A DNA stretch of 64,000 nucleotides from Stappia sp. MMSF_3263 (lineage in GTDB: Bacteria > Pseudomonadota > Alphaproteobacteria > Rhizobiales > Stappiaceae), in assembly GCF_030733745.1 (NCBI RefSeq), contig NZ_JASHIK010000009.1, positions 123,772 through 187,771 on the forward strand. The letters run 5' to 3'. The position numbers were made by a program, and so were the translations under genes. Every line of letters begins with the position of its first letter. Position 1 is the first letter of the stretch. Shown here one piece after another: positions 15,729 through 24,698 of this stretch. The notes beneath the pieces were generated by a model, which was not told where the DNA came from, did not search any database, and saw nothing but the letters and a program-made list of their open reading frames with translations.

Positions 15729-15818
15729 GGCCCGGCTCCGCCAAGGGTGGATACGAAGCCGAGAGTTGCAACTATCGGATGTTTAATCAAGGGCGCCGCA
15801 ACCGCGCCCCTCCGAACT

Positions 15819-16922
15819 TCAGGCGGCCGCCGCGCGCTCGGGGAAGAGGCCGGCCAGCCCGTCGGCGCTCGCCGCGCAGATGCCGCGTTCGGTGATCAGC
15901 CCGGTCACAAGCCGCGCCGGGGTGACGTCGAAGGCCGGATTGGCGGCCGGCGTCGTCTCCGGGGTGATCAGAATGGTCTCGATCCGTCCGTCCTCCGTGC
16001 GGCCTTGCAGATGCGTCACTTCGCGGCCCGAGCGTTCCTCGATGGGGATTTCCCTGAGGCCGTCGCTCACGGTCCAGTCGATGGTCGAGGAGGGCAGGGC
16101 GACATAGAAGGGCACGCCATTGTCATGAGCGGCGAGGGCCTTCAGATAGGTGCCGATCTTGTTGCAGACATCGCCGGTGGCGGTGGTGCGGTCGGTCCCC
16201 ACGATCACCATGTCGACCAGGCCGTGCTGCATCAGGTGGCCGCCGGCATTGTCGACGACGAGCGTGTGCGGCACCCCGTGCCGGCCCAGTTCCCAGGCGG
16301 TCAGCCCGGCGCCCTGGTTGCGCGGGCGGGTCTCGTCGACGAACACATGCACGGGCACGCCCGCATCATGCGCCTGGTACATGGGCGAGGTTGCCGTGCC
16401 CCAGTCGACGGTGGCAAGCCATCCGGCATTGCAATGAGTGAGGATGTTGACCGGCTCGCCGGCCGGCTTGCGGGCGGCGATCTTGCGGATGATGGTCAGT
16501 GCGTGCCCGCCGATGGCGTGGTTGACGGCGACGTCCTCCTCGCAGATCTCGCCGGCCTGCTGCCAGGCCGCGGCGGCCCGTTCGCCCGGGGCGAGCGGCA
16601 TCAGGCGATTGCGCAGGGCATCGAGCGCCCAGCGCAGGTTGACCGCCGTCGGCCGGGTCGCGATCAGCGTCGCATAGGCCTTCTCCAGGGCCGCGTCCGA
16701 CGCGTCGCGATGCAGCGCCAGCCCCATGCCGTAGGCGGCGGTCGCCCCGATCAGCGGCGCGCCGCGCACCCACATGTCGCGGATCGCGGTCGCCGCATCC
16801 TCCAGCGAGACGAGATCCACCGTCAGGAATTCGTGCGGCAGGCGGGTCTGGTCGATGATGCGCACCGCCTCGCCGGTGGCAACCGGCCAGATGGAGCGAT
16901 AGGGCGTGCCGTCGATCTTCAT
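15819..16922 (-). CDS. mtnA: Methylthioribose-1-phosphate isomerase
   Basis: A 367-residue protein of the eIF2B-alpha-like sugar-phosphate isomerase family. Recognisable signatures are [17 protein letters not shown] near residue 50, [18 protein letters not shown] with the catalytic Cys, and [21 protein letters not shown] with the catalytic Asp. It converts 5-methylthioribose 1-phosphate to methylthioribulose 1-phosphate in methionine salvage. Length and motifs match MtnA rather than the regulatory eIF2B subunits. It lies 90 bp upstream of the ArgRS-like gene in the same direction, so the two could share a transcript. Confidence 0.93.
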   Translation of the reverse strand: MKIDGTPYRSIWPVATGEAVRIIDQTRLPHEFLTVDLVSLEDAATAIRDMWVRGAPLIGATAAYGMGLALHRDASDAALEKAYATLIATRPTAVNLRWALDALRNRLMPLAPGERAAAAWQQAGEICEEDVAVNHAIGGHALTIIRKIAARKPAGEPVNILTHCNAGWLATVDWGTATSPMYQAHDAGVPVHVFVDETRPRNQGAGLTAWELGRHGVPHTLVVDNAGGHLMQHGLVDMVIVGTDRTTATGDVCNKIGTYLKALAAHDNGVPFYVALPSSTIDWTVSDGLREIPIEERSGREVTHLQGRTEDGRIETILITPETTPAANPAFDVTPARLVTGLITERGICAASADGLAGLFPERAAAA

Positions 16923-17071
16923 GGGCTCGGATCCGTGTCTCGTCTTCGGGAGATGCGGACCCTATCACGGATGGCGGCGTGGACGGAACGTCCGCCCGCG
17001 CAACTTTCGCGTGCAGTCGGAAAGGCCAGGGTTGTCGTTCCGCTGCCCGGATGCCACCGCCCGGATGCCGC

Positions 17072-17386
17072 TCAGGCGGTCTCGCTGATCACCGCCTCGA
17101 AGCCTTCGAACTCCGGCGGGCCAAGGTAGAGCGGCTTGTTGCCGCCGGCATTCTTGTGGGCGTCGCGAAAGGCCTGGCTCTTGGTCCAGGCGAGGAACGT
17201 GTCCTTGTCGCGCCAGACCGTGTGCGAGGCGTAGAGCGTATGATCCTCGCGCTCCGGGCCTTTCAACAGCTGGAACTCGACGAAACCGTCCATCTCGGAC
17301 AGCCGCCGCTCGCGGTTGCGCCAGACCTCCTCGAAAGCGTCCTCGTTGCCGAGCTTCACGCGAAACCGGTTCATGGCGATGTACAT
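17072..17386 (-). CDS. IsdG/HmuQ-like antibiotic-biosynthesis-monooxygenase domain protein
   Basis: A 104-residue ferredoxin-like fold protein. It begins MYIAMNRFRVKLGNEDAFEEVW and has the family pattern MDGFVEFQLLKG with a conserved Trp in ASHTVWRDKDTFLAW. Proteins like this in alphaproteobacteria (HmuQ/HmuD type) degrade haem to release iron, although other ABM-domain proteins act on quinones. Its ATG overlaps the stop of the DUF2325 gene (TGATG), and a HemP gene is divergent from that gene. Iron-responsive sites lie upstream of the pair. Haem breakdown is therefore the best inference. Confidence 0.75.
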   Translation of the reverse strand: MYIAMNRFRVKLGNEDAFEEVWRNRERRLSEMDGFVEFQLLKGPEREDHTLYASHTVWRDKDTFLAWTKSQAFRDAHKNAGGNKPLYLGPPEFEGFEAVISETA

Positions 17387-18825
17387 CAGGCAGTCTCCCC
17401 CGGGGTGGTGTCGTCCCTTGCCATCTGGTCCCGGACATCCGCTCCCACAAGGGTCTGCAACGCCTTGCGGAAGGCGGTCTGGCCGGTGCTGCGCAAGGGC
17501 ACGAAGGGCTTGTTGAGCTTCTGGCAGATCTTCTTGGCCCGGAGGCAGGCATCATGGCTGACGCAGTTCACAGGGCAGAAGACGCAGTCGACCGACGGCA
17601 GCAGGTGGTCGAGGCGCTGCGGGGCATCCTCCACGCCGCCGTCGTGATGCAGGAAGGTGGCGTTGAAGGCCTCGGCGATGCCACGCAGCCGGTCGCGGTG
17701 GCCGTGCATGCCGCCAACATAGAGAATGGCCCGGGGGCGCTCGCCCGCCGCCGGCGGCAGCGGGCCTGTTTCGATACGCACGGGACTGGCGACCGGCGAT
17801 CGCGGCGTGGGTGCCGCCTCGGTTGCGGCCGTGCCCGCCTGGCCCCGGCGTCCGGGCCCGTTCTCGATCTCGCGCAGCCGCGCTTCGGCCATGCGGGCGC
17901 GCACCCTTGCCGATTGCAGCGCCCGTCCGGTCTTGTCGAGCCGCCGCCGCAGCGCCTCGCCGTCGACGGTTGCCGTCTCCGATGTCTCGGCCGCGTCCTG
18001 AAGGCGGTCGGCGCGCAGCCGCGCCACCGCCTCGCGCAAGTCCGCGATCTCCTTGTCGCGGGCGAGGAGGGCCGCGCGCAGGCCGGCCTCGACCCGCCTG
18101 GCGCGCTCGTCGGTCTCCTGGAGCTGGTCGCGCAGCGCCGTCGCTTCCTCGTTCTTGCGCCGGAAGGAGGCGCCCGCCAGATGCGACCACATATGCACTT
18201 CGCCGAAGATCCTGGCCCTCAGGCTCGCGGGAACATGCGCATGTGTCATGAAGGCCCAATAGGCCGGCGCCACCTGGCCGCGTTCGCACATCTCGCTCCA
18301 CAGGGCGTCGAGCGCGGCGGCGTCGCGCGCCCGCCCGACCCGGCGCAGGGCACCCTCGAAGCGGCTGTCGAGCAGTTTCTGGAAGGCGCGGGAAAAGGCG
18401 CAATCGGTGGTCGAAAGGCGCACGAAATGGCCGTGCACGTCATAGTCGGGCGTGTCGGGAGCCACCTCGATGCCGGTCTTGCGCGCCACCCGGCGCAGGT
18501 CGTCGACGCTGGCGCAGGTGCCCACGATCGAGCAGTGCACGCTGTCGCCCTGGTCCCACAGCGCGATGCGCCGCCTGGCGGCGCAGGGCCCGGCCGCGCC
18601 TGTGTCGCGGGTCGCCGCCGCCTCGGCTGCGACCGCGTCCTGGATTGCCTGCCGCAAGTCCTGATGTCTGGCACACATGGGGCCGAGGGCCTTCCCGAAG
18701 AGTTGGAAATGATCGTCCTTGCAAGAGCGTGGCTTGCTGACCGTCGAGGGAGTTGACGGGTGGCTTGCTGGCGCTTGGATCTCCGTAGCGCTCTCCCCGG
18801 GCACAGCGAGAGGCGAAACGGACAT
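17386..18825 (-). CDS. DUF2325-domain protein with coiled coil
   Basis: A 479-residue soluble protein. The N-terminal half is mostly helical with several cysteines (CKDDHFQLFG, ALWDQGDSVHCSIVGTC). A coiled coil runs from about 225 to 310 (RRKNEEATALRDQLQ...). The C-terminal 100 residues form a DUF2325 domain: AILYVGGMHGHRDRLRGIAE then DCVFCPVNCVSHDACLRAKK with four closely spaced cysteines. The function of DUF2325 is not established. The gene is paired with the haem-monooxygenase-like gene. An IRO-type box lies 18 bp before its ATG, so iron control through RirA is likely. Confidence 0.8.
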   Translation of the reverse strand: MSVSPLAVPGESATEIQAPASHPSTPSTVSKPRSCKDDHFQLFGKALGPMCARHQDLRQAIQDAVAAEAAATRDTGAAGPCAARRRIALWDQGDSVHCSIVGTCASVDDLRRVARKTGIEVAPDTPDYDVHGHFVRLSTTDCAFSRAFQKLLDSRFEGALRRVGRARDAAALDALWSEMCERGQVAPAYWAFMTHAHVPASLRARIFGEVHMWSHLAGASFRRKNEEATALRDQLQETDERARRVEAGLRAALLARDKEIADLREAVARLRADRLQDAAETSETATVDGEALRRRLDKTGRALQSARVRARMAEARLREIENGPGRRGQAGTAATEAAPTPRSPVASPVRIETGPLPPAAGERPRAILYVGGMHGHRDRLRGIAEAFNATFLHHDGGVEDAPQRLDHLLPSVDCVFCPVNCVSHDACLRAKKICQKLNKPFVPLRSTGQTAFRKALQTLVGADVRDQMARDDTTPGETA

Positions 18826-18843
18826 TGCCTTTGCTATAAAACA

Positions 18844-18858
18844 TGAGTATTTGAGTCA
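18844..18858. promoter_or_regulatory. RirA-type IRO box (TGA-N9-TCA)
   Basis: TGAGTATTTGAGTCA matches the TGA-N9-TCA iron-responsive operator bound by RirA in Hyphomicrobiales. It lies just upstream of the DUF2325 gene, in a locally AT-rich stretch where its promoter should be. Iron-replete repression of the DUF2325/HmuQ-like pair is inferred. Confidence 0.6.
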
Positions 18859-18866
18859 AGAATAAT

Positions 18867-18885
18867 CTTGCGAACGGTTCGCAAG
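18867..18885. promoter_or_regulatory. 19-bp perfect palindrome of unknown regulator
   Basis: CTTGCGAACGGTTCGCAAG has nine-base arms around one central base. It abuts the Irr-like box directly and lies between the divergent DUF2325 and HemP genes. It is neither a standard Irr nor a standard RirA site. A third regulator or an overlapping dimer site is possible. Confidence 0.6.
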
Positions 18886-18902
18886 TTTAGAGCGGTTCCA
18901 AA
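18886..18902. promoter_or_regulatory. Irr-type iron control element (ICE box)
   Basis: TTTAGAGCGGTTCCAAA is close to the Irr consensus TTTAGAA-N3-TTCTAAA. It sits 104 bp before the HemP start. Irr acts on haem and iron genes under iron limitation, which fits the HemP, DUF2325 and haem-monooxygenase-like genes on either side. Confidence 0.65.
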
Positions 18903-19006
18903 CCACGCGCCGTCGCGCCTCGTCCGGATCACAGGCCGGAGGCGCGGGACGGCGCGCCGGCCGGCCACGCGCTCGCCCGTCACGCGATCGAAGGAGCAAG
19001 ACGATC

Positions 19007-19228
19007 ATGACACAGACGCCCAACCACGCCCATGCCACGCTCTACCGGCGGCCGCGCACCACGCAGCGCACCCTGACCCTGCCCAAGGCCGCGCAGCAGC
19101 AGGCCGCGCCGCTGGAGCTGGACAGCTCCGTCCTCTTCCAGGGGGCCCGCGAGGTGCATATCCGCCACAAGGACATGGTCTATCGCTTGTCGATCACCCG
19201 TTTCGAGAAACTGCTCCTGACCAAATAG
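19007..19228 (+). CDS. hmuP: HemP/HmuP-family hemin uptake regulator/protein
   Basis: A 73-residue protein whose last 40 residues, SSVLFQGAREVHIRHKDMVY then RLSITRFEKLLLTK, are the HemP/HmuP signature (S-x-x-LF-x-G...EV-I-H...YRL...T...KLILTK). In Bradyrhizobium, HmuP co-activates haem uptake genes together with Irr. An Irr-like box lies upstream here. The N-terminal 30 residues are basic and Thr-rich and unlike other members. The ATG follows AAGGAGCAAGACGATC, so AGGAG is about 11 bases away. No haem receptor gene is in the window. Confidence 0.88.
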   Translation: MTQTPNHAHATLYRRPRTTQRTLTLPKAAQQQAAPLELDSSVLFQGAREVHIRHKDMVYRLSITRFEKLLLTK

Positions 19229-19284
19229 GTCCGACCTGGTCCCGCGTGCCTGACCGAAGCCTCTTCCCCGCGCCGGCAGGAAAC

Positions 19285-19316
19285 GGCCCGCGCCCCTCGC
19301 GGCGCGGGCGCGGGCC
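19285..19316 (+). terminator. GC-rich hairpin downstream of hmuP
   Basis: GGCCCGCGCCC (19285-19295) pairs perfectly with GGGCGCGGGCC (19306-19316) around a ten-base loop, 57 bp after the hmuP stop. The T-run is missing; only TTCT follows. It is a likely end of the hmuP transcript. Confidence 0.5.
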
Positions 19317-19723
19317 GCTTCTCCACCCTCGGTCCGCGCGCGCGGCGGCGCTGCCGCTTGCCTTTGGCCGGTCGATCTGGCAGGACTTGATCCCGTTGTC
19401 GGCAACAGGCAGGAACAGACGTGAGGATCTCCCTCGTCCACTTCCGGGAAATGAGGCGCGCGCCGCGCATCGCGCAGGGCGGAACAATCGCCGTGCCGCG
19501 CCCGGCCGCATGCGTCCTCCCGCCGGCCCGCGCCCTGGCGCAGGGCCCCGCCTGCGGACGATTTAGACGCACCTGACCCCGGGCGCTCTCCCGCCCCCGC
19601 CGGTTCCGCGCAAGCCTGAGCGCTGCCGCTGGAAACCGGCTGAAAGTCTGCTAAAAGACCTCAACTCCCTGTCAACGTGCCGCGCCGGCAAGCCGGCCGC
19701 GCGCCGCCAAGTCCGACGGTGCC
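19317..19723. other. Non-coding gap before pheS
   Basis: I see no gene here on either strand. The stretch must contain the pheS promoter. A slightly AT-richer segment lies at 19630-19680 (AAAGTCTGCTAAAAGACC, a small hairpin with GTCT/AGAC arms), which could belong to the leader. I found no Phe-rich leader peptide and no T-box, so classical attenuation of pheST is not supported. Confidence 0.5.
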
Positions 19724-20806
19724 ATGTCCGAACTGCAATCCCTTGAAACTGCGATTCTCGCGGCCGTCGCCGCCGCGTCCTCCGAAGCCGAGCTGGAGGA
19801 GGTGCGCGTCGCCGCCCTTGGCAAGAAGGGCTCGGTCTCCGAGAAGCTGAAGACGCTGGGCGCTCTCTCGCCCGAGGAACGCCGCGAGATGGGGCCGGCG
19901 ATCAACGGCCTCAAGACCCGCGTCACCGACGCGCTCGCCGCCCGCCGCGACATCCTGCAGGAAGCCGCTCTCGACGCCCGCCTGCAGTCCGAGCGCGTCG
20001 ACGTCACCCTGCCGCTGCGCGCCGCACCGGCGGAAGCCGGGCGCATCCATCCGGTGAGCCAGGTCGTCGACGAGCTTACCGCGATCTTCGCCGACATGGG
20101 CTTTTCCATCGCCGAAGGCCCGGACATCGAGACCGACCATCTCAACTTCACTCAGCTCAATTTCCCGCCGGACCATCCCGCGCGCGAGATGCACGACACG
20201 TTTTTCCTGCATCCGAAGGAGGACGGCGAGCGGATGCTGCTGCGCACCCACACCTCGCCGGTCCAGGTCCGCACGATGATGTCGCAGGAGCCGCCGATCC
20301 GCGTCATCACGCCCGGGCGCACCTATCGCTGCGACAGCGACCAGACCCACACGCCGATGTTCCACCAGGTCGAGGGCCTGGTCATCGACAAGGGCAGCCA
20401 TATCGGCCACCTGAAATGGATCCTGGAGGAGTTCTGCAAGGCGTTCTTCGAGGTCGACGAGATCAAGATGCGCTTCCGTCCTTCCTTCTTCCCTTTCACC
20501 GAGCCGTCGATGGAGGTCGATATCGGCTGCGACCGCTCCGGTAACGAGGTGAAGATCGGCGAGGGCAACGACTGGCTGGAAATTCTCGGCTGCGGCATGG
20601 TCCATCCCAATGTCATCCGCAATTGCGGCCTCGATCCGGATGTCTACCAGGGCTTCGCCTGGGGCATGGGCATCGACCGCATCGCCATGTTGAAATACGG
20701 CATGCCGGACCTGCGTGCCTTCTTCGACGCCGATATCCGCTGGATCGAGCATTACGGCTTTCGCCCGCTCGACCTGCCGACCCTGTTCGGAGGCCTGTCG
20801 CGATGA
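19724..20806 (+). CDS. pheS: Phenylalanyl-tRNA synthetase alpha subunit
   Basis: A 360-residue class II synthetase subunit. The N-terminal coiled coil (about 1-85) binds tRNA. Motif 2 is seen around [12 protein letters not shown] and [21 protein letters not shown], and motif 3 as [19 protein letters not shown] near the C-terminus. It pairs with PheT to charge tRNA-Phe. The start [12 protein letters not shown] has only a weak ribosome-binding site. Its stop overlaps the next start (ATGA). The length is normal for bacterial PheS. Confidence 0.97.
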   Translation: MSELQSLETAILAAVAAASSEAELEEVRVAALGKKGSVSEKLKTLGALSPEERREMGPAINGLKTRVTDALAARRDILQEAALDARLQSERVDVTLPLRAAPAEAGRIHPVSQVVDELTAIFADMGFSIAEGPDIETDHLNFTQLNFPPDHPAREMHDTFFLHPKEDGERMLLRTHTSPVQVRTMMSQEPPIRVITPGRTYRCDSDQTHTPMFHQVEGLVIDKGSHIGHLKWILEEFCKAFFEVDEIKMRFRPSFFPFTEPSMEVDIGCDRSGNEVKIGEGNDWLEILGCGMVHPNVIRNCGLDPDVYQGFAWGMGIDRIAMLKYGMPDLRAFFDADIRWIEHYGFRPLDLPTLFGGLSR

Positions 20807-21471
20807 GCGCTGTCCTGACACTTTCGCGTGCCGGCCGCCTGCTCGTGCTGCTCGCGCTTCTTCTCGCGCCCGCAGCCTCGGCCCTGCCGGCCGCCGCGCA
20901 AGGCACGGGCACGCCGGCCTCCTTCGTCGAGGTCTGCGCCGACAAGACCATCGAGCGCGGCCGGCTGCGCTATTGCGATGCCTACTTTCGCGATGCACTC
21001 GGCCCGCAGGCCGACGCGGTTCTCTACCTGCGCGACCGGATCACCACCCTGCGCGCCAGCCAGGAAGTGAATGCCGAGAGCAATTACGAGAGCTTCCTGA
21101 CCGCGGTCGCCATCGTTGCCTTCCTGTCGATCGCGACAATGTTGCTGGTGGTCAGCGAACGGCGCATCACCGGCATTGCCAAGTGGTCGTCGGTCACCTC
21201 CGCCGCCGCCGTGCTGGTGATGGCCGCGACGATGACGCTCGGCTGGCTCGACAAGTATCGGGCCGAGGACGCGACGATGCTGGAGCTCGGCCTGTTGCGC
21301 GACCAGATCGAGGTCGAGGCCTCGCACGCGATTGCCGGCGGCCGCCTGCTCGACGACGCGCAGATCCGCCGCTGGACGGACCGGCTGTACCAGATCGGCG
21401 TGCGCTTCGCCACGAGCTACGGCGATGCCTCCATCGTCCCCGATCTCGACCGCTTCACCCCGACGAACTGA
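20803..21471 (+). CDS. Membrane protein of unknown function between pheS and pheT
   Basis: A 222-residue protein translationally coupled to pheS. Residues 1-32 are a signal-peptide-like segment ending ALPAAAQG. The N-terminal domain has two cysteines ([18 protein letters not shown]). Two transmembrane helices follow: [20 protein letters not shown] near 100 and [17 protein letters not shown] near 135. A soluble C-terminal helical part ends the protein. No family is recognised. Its place inside the pheST operon, 58 bp before pheT, makes stable co-expression likely, but nothing ties it to tRNA charging. Confidence 0.75.
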   Translation: MSAVLTLSRAGRLLVLLALLLAPAASALPAAAQGTGTPASFVEVCADKTIERGRLRYCDAYFRDALGPQADAVLYLRDRITTLRASQEVNAESNYESFLTAVAIVAFLSIATMLLVVSERRITGIAKWSSVTSAAAVLVMAATMTLGWLDKYRAEDATMLELGLLRDQIEVEASHAIAGGRLLDDAQIRRWTDRLYQIGVRFATSYGDASIVPDLDRFTPTN

Positions 21472-21529
21472 TCGCTCGCGCCCGCGCCGGCCGGCGCCCG
21501 TGGCTGCAAGACACGAAGAGACCAAGACC

Positions 21530-23950
21530 ATGAAGTTCACCCTCTCCTGGCTGAAGGAACACCTGGAGACCGACGCGAGCCTCGACGAGATCGTCGAGAC
21601 GCTGACCCGCGTCGGCCTCGAGGTCGAGGATGTCGCCAGCCCGGCCGACCGGCTGAAACCCTTCACCATCGCCAGGGTCGTCGACGCCAGGCAGCACCCC
21701 AATGCCGACCGGCTGAAGGTGCTCACCGTCGATGCCGGCAACGGCGAGGCGCCGTTGCAGATCGTCTGCGGGGCGCCCAATGCCCGCGCCGGCCTGGTCG
21801 GCGTTCTGGCCCGGCCGGGCGACTATGTCCCCGGCATCGACGTGACGCTGTCGGTCGGCAAGATCCGGGATGTCGAAAGCTTCGGCATGATGTGCTCCGA
21901 GCGCGAGCTGGAGCTCTCCGATTCGCATGACGGCATCATCGACCTTGGCCCCGACGCGCCGGTCGGCGCATCCTATGCGCAATGGGCCGGGCTCGACGAT
22001 CCGGTCATCGAGATCGGCCTGACACCGAATCGCCCCGACTGCACGGGTGTTGCCGGTATCGCCCGCGACCTTGCCGCCGTCGGCCTCGGCAAGCTCAAGG
22101 AGAACCGTCCGGCGCAGATTGCCGGCGAAGGGCCTTGCCCGGTCACGGTGCGGCTCGAGTTCGGCGACACGCCGCCGCTCTGCCCGGCCTTCGCCCTGCG
22201 CCTGGTGCGCGGCGTCAGGAACGGCCCGTCGCCGGACTGGATGCAGAAGCGGCTGAAGGCGATCGGCCTGCGCCCGATCAACGCGCTCGTCGACATCACC
22301 AACTACGTCACCTTCGATCGCGGCCGTCCCTTGCACGTCTTCGATGCCGCCAAGGTCAAGGGCGATCTCGTCGTGCGCCGCGGCCGCGAGGGCGAGGAGC
22401 TGCTGGCGCTTGATGGCAGGACCTACAAGGTCGACGAGACGATCTGCGTCATTTCCGACGAGAACGGACTGGAATCCCTGGCCGGCATCATGGGCGGCGA
22501 GCTTTCCGGCTGCACGGAGGAAACCACCGACGTGCTGATCGAATCCGCCCTGTGGGACGACACCAACATCGCCCGCACCGGTCGCAAGCTCGGCATCAGC
22601 ACCGATGCCCGCTACCGGTTCGAGCGCGGCGTCGATCCGGCCTTCTGCGTGCCCGGCGTCGAACTCGCCACCGGGCTGGTCATGGACATGTGCGGCGGCA
22701 CGCCGAGCGAGATTTCGGTGGCCGGCAAGGTCCCGGAGACCGACCGCAGCATCGATTTCCCCTTCTCCGAGGTGAAGCGGCTGACCGGTCTTTCCGTCTC
22801 GGACGCCGAGATCAAGGGCGTGCTGACGCGGCTCGGCTTCTGGGTCACCGGCAGTGGCGGCACGGTCAAGGTTGCGCCGCCTTCCTGGCGCCCGGACGTG
22901 CACGGCAAGGCCGATCTGGTCGAGGAGGTCGTGCGCATCGTCGGCCTCGACAAGGTCGTCTCGACGCCTCTGCCGCGCCTTGAAAGCGTTTCGGGCCGCG
23001 TGCTGACGCCGGGCCAGACGCGCCGCTCGCAGGCGCGCCGCGCGCTTGCCGTTCGCGGCATGAAGGAAGCGGTCACCTGGTCCTTCATCTCGCGCGCCCA
23101 GGCGGAAGCCTTCGGCGGCGGTACGCGCCTTCTGGAACTGGCCAACCCGATCTCTGCCGACATGTCCGACATGCGCCCGAGCCTGGTGCCGGGTCTGGCG
23201 GCCGCCGCCCAGCGCAATGCCGATCGCGGCTATGCCGATGTGGCGCTGTTCGAAGTCGGCCAGGTCTTCGCCGACGACACGCCGCAGGGCCAGTCGATGG
23301 TTGCCGCCGGCGTGCGCCGCGGCACCGCGGGCATGACCGGGTCGGACCGCCACTGGTCGGGCAATGCGCCGCAGGTGGACGTCTTCGACGCCCGCGCCGA
23401 TGCGGAAGCCGCGCTGGCCGCCATCGGCGCGCCGGTCGACAAGCTGATGGTCTTCGCCGAAGCCCCGTCGTGGCTGCATCCGGGCCGGTCGGGCGAATTG
23501 CGTCTTGGGCCCAAGACGGTGCTTGCCCGCTTCGGCGAGCTGCATCCGCGCGTTGCCAGGGCTCTCGATCTCGATGGCCGGCTCGCCGTCTTCGAGGTCT
23601 ATCTGGACGCCGTGCCGCAGCCCAAGGCCAAGGCGGGGCGCTCCAAGGGCGCCTTCGAGGCCTCCGACCTGATGCCGGTGCGCCGCGACTTCGCCTTCGT
23701 CGTCGACGAGGCGGTGACCGCCGACCGGCTGATCAAGGCAGCGCGGGGCGCCGACAAGGCGCTGATCGTCGACGTGACGCTGTTCGACGTCTATCGCGGC
23801 GCCGGCGTTGCGGAAGGCGCCAAGTCGATGGCCATCGATGTCACCCTGCAGCCGCGCCAGCGCACGCTGACCGAGGAGGAGATCGACGCGGTCGGCGCCA
23901 GGATCCGCGCCGCGGTGGAAAAGGCGACCGGCGGTACCTTGCGCGGCTGA
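21530..23950 (+). CDS. pheT: Phenylalanyl-tRNA synthetase beta subunit
   Basis: An 806-residue subunit with the full domain order. It has an N-terminal tRNA-binding (OB-fold) domain ([14 protein letters not shown]... to about 150, including [12 protein letters not shown]), a B3/B4 editing domain with [15 protein letters not shown]5 ([20 protein letters not shown]), a catalytic-like domain, and a C-terminal ferredoxin-like anticodon-binding domain ([13 protein letters not shown] to the end). It carries out editing of mischarged Tyr-tRNA-Phe as well as tRNA binding. The ATG at 21530 follows GAAGAGACCAAGACC. The frame is intact and of normal length. Confidence 0.97.
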   Translation: MKFTLSWLKEHLETDASLDEIVETLTRVGLEVEDVASPADRLKPFTIARVVDARQHPNADRLKVLTVDAGNGEAPLQIVCGAPNARAGLVGVLARPGDYVPGIDVTLSVGKIRDVESFGMMCSERELELSDSHDGIIDLGPDAPVGASYAQWAGLDDPVIEIGLTPNRPDCTGVAGIARDLAAVGLGKLKENRPAQIAGEGPCPVTVRLEFGDTPPLCPAFALRLVRGVRNGPSPDWMQKRLKAIGLRPINALVDITNYVTFDRGRPLHVFDAAKVKGDLVVRRGREGEELLALDGRTYKVDETICVISDENGLESLAGIMGGELSGCTEETTDVLIESALWDDTNIARTGRKLGISTDARYRFERGVDPAFCVPGVELATGLVMDMCGGTPSEISVAGKVPETDRSIDFPFSEVKRLTGLSVSDAEIKGVLTRLGFWVTGSGGTVKVAPPSWRPDVHGKADLVEEVVRIVGLDKVVSTPLPRLESVSGRVLTPGQTRRSQARRALAVRGMKEAVTWSFISRAQAEAFGGGTRLLELANPISADMSDMRPSLVPGLAAAAQRNADRGYADVALFEVGQVFADDTPQGQSMVAAGVRRGTAGMTGSDRHWSGNAPQVDVFDARADAEAALAAIGAPVDKLMVFAEAPSWLHPGRSGELRLGPKTVLARFGELHPRVARALDLDGRLAVFEVYLDAVPQPKAKAGRSKGAFEASDLMPVRRDFAFVVDEAVTADRLIKAARGADKALIVDVTLFDVYRGAGVAEGAKSMAIDVTLQPRQRTLTEEEIDAVGARIRAAVEKATGGTLRG

Positions 23951-24054
23951 CGCCGCGCCGCCAACCGAAACGACCGGGCACGCGGAGCCCTGGAAAAAGC
24001 GAACAAAAGGGCGCGGGAGAGCTTTCCTGCGTCTTTTTGTGCTGCCTGTTTAAT

Positions 24055-24441
24055 TTACCTTCTACTTTCCAAGCACCCTCTGGAATTGAATCGAAAAACG
24101 ACCCCAGGTTCTTTGGAAAACGGCATTTCTGGATTTATGTATATACGCATGGAATAGGGGTCGTTTTCTAATTCATCAATGTATTCTTGTGATTGACCGG
24201 AATCCAGACGCCATTCATGAATGTTGTTATCAATTCTCCACTTATTTCTTTTGGATATTTCAATGACCGAGTTTTTCTGGACGCAGGAGATTTCAGCCGC
24301 ATCCCTTAGGAGGCCATTGTAGGCGGTCAAAAATCCGTTCACGCCTCTCGTGTCCCAAATTTGGAGGTGCAGATAACCGGCATAGATAGCCAAGGCAAAC
24401 GCAACCATGGCCCACAGAAGAGAGTTCCTGAAGATTTCCAA
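24055..24441 (-). CDS. Low-GC hypothetical single-pass membrane protein
   Basis: A 128-residue protein from a TTG start with AGAGGATCAAG upstream. Residues 5-25 (RNSLLWAMVAFALAIYAGYL) are one membrane helix. The rest is polar with two cysteines and a Tyr/Asn/Glu-rich tail (YIDELENDPYSMRIYINPE). No family is recognised. The segment 24050-24480 is clearly more AT-rich and uses codons such as AAA, AAT and TAT that are rare in neighbouring genes, so it was probably acquired horizontally. It is a lone gene without mobility functions beside it. Confidence 0.6.
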   Translation of the reverse strand: MEIFRNSLLWAMVAFALAIYAGYLHLQIWDTRGVNGFLTAYNGLLRDAAEISCVQKNSVIEISKRNKWRIDNNIHEWRLDSGQSQEYIDELENDPYSMRIYINPEMPFSKEPGVVFRFNSRGCLESRR

Positions 24442-24698
24442 AAATCTTGATCCTCTTGACCTGCCACTGAACTGTCATCCAGCGGCGATTGGAGCCTCGA
24501 TTGTGTCTGTTACGCCGTAGGGCGTGGGTTGAGCAACCGGCGGAGACGCGTTGCCGTCAATGAGCGAAGCGTCGGAGCCGGTTGCGGTTCGGCTTCCGGC
24601 GTCTCGCTCGGGAGGCTTGCACCGCGCGCGATGAGCCCGCATCCTGTCGGGCAGGGGGTGTGCGTTGCGCGAGGCGGCGCGAGTGACGAGGGGATCAG

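Noticed and set aside
19317..19723. Phe leader peptide or T-box upstream of pheS
   Set aside because: No run of Phe codons and no T-box or antiterminator sequence was found.
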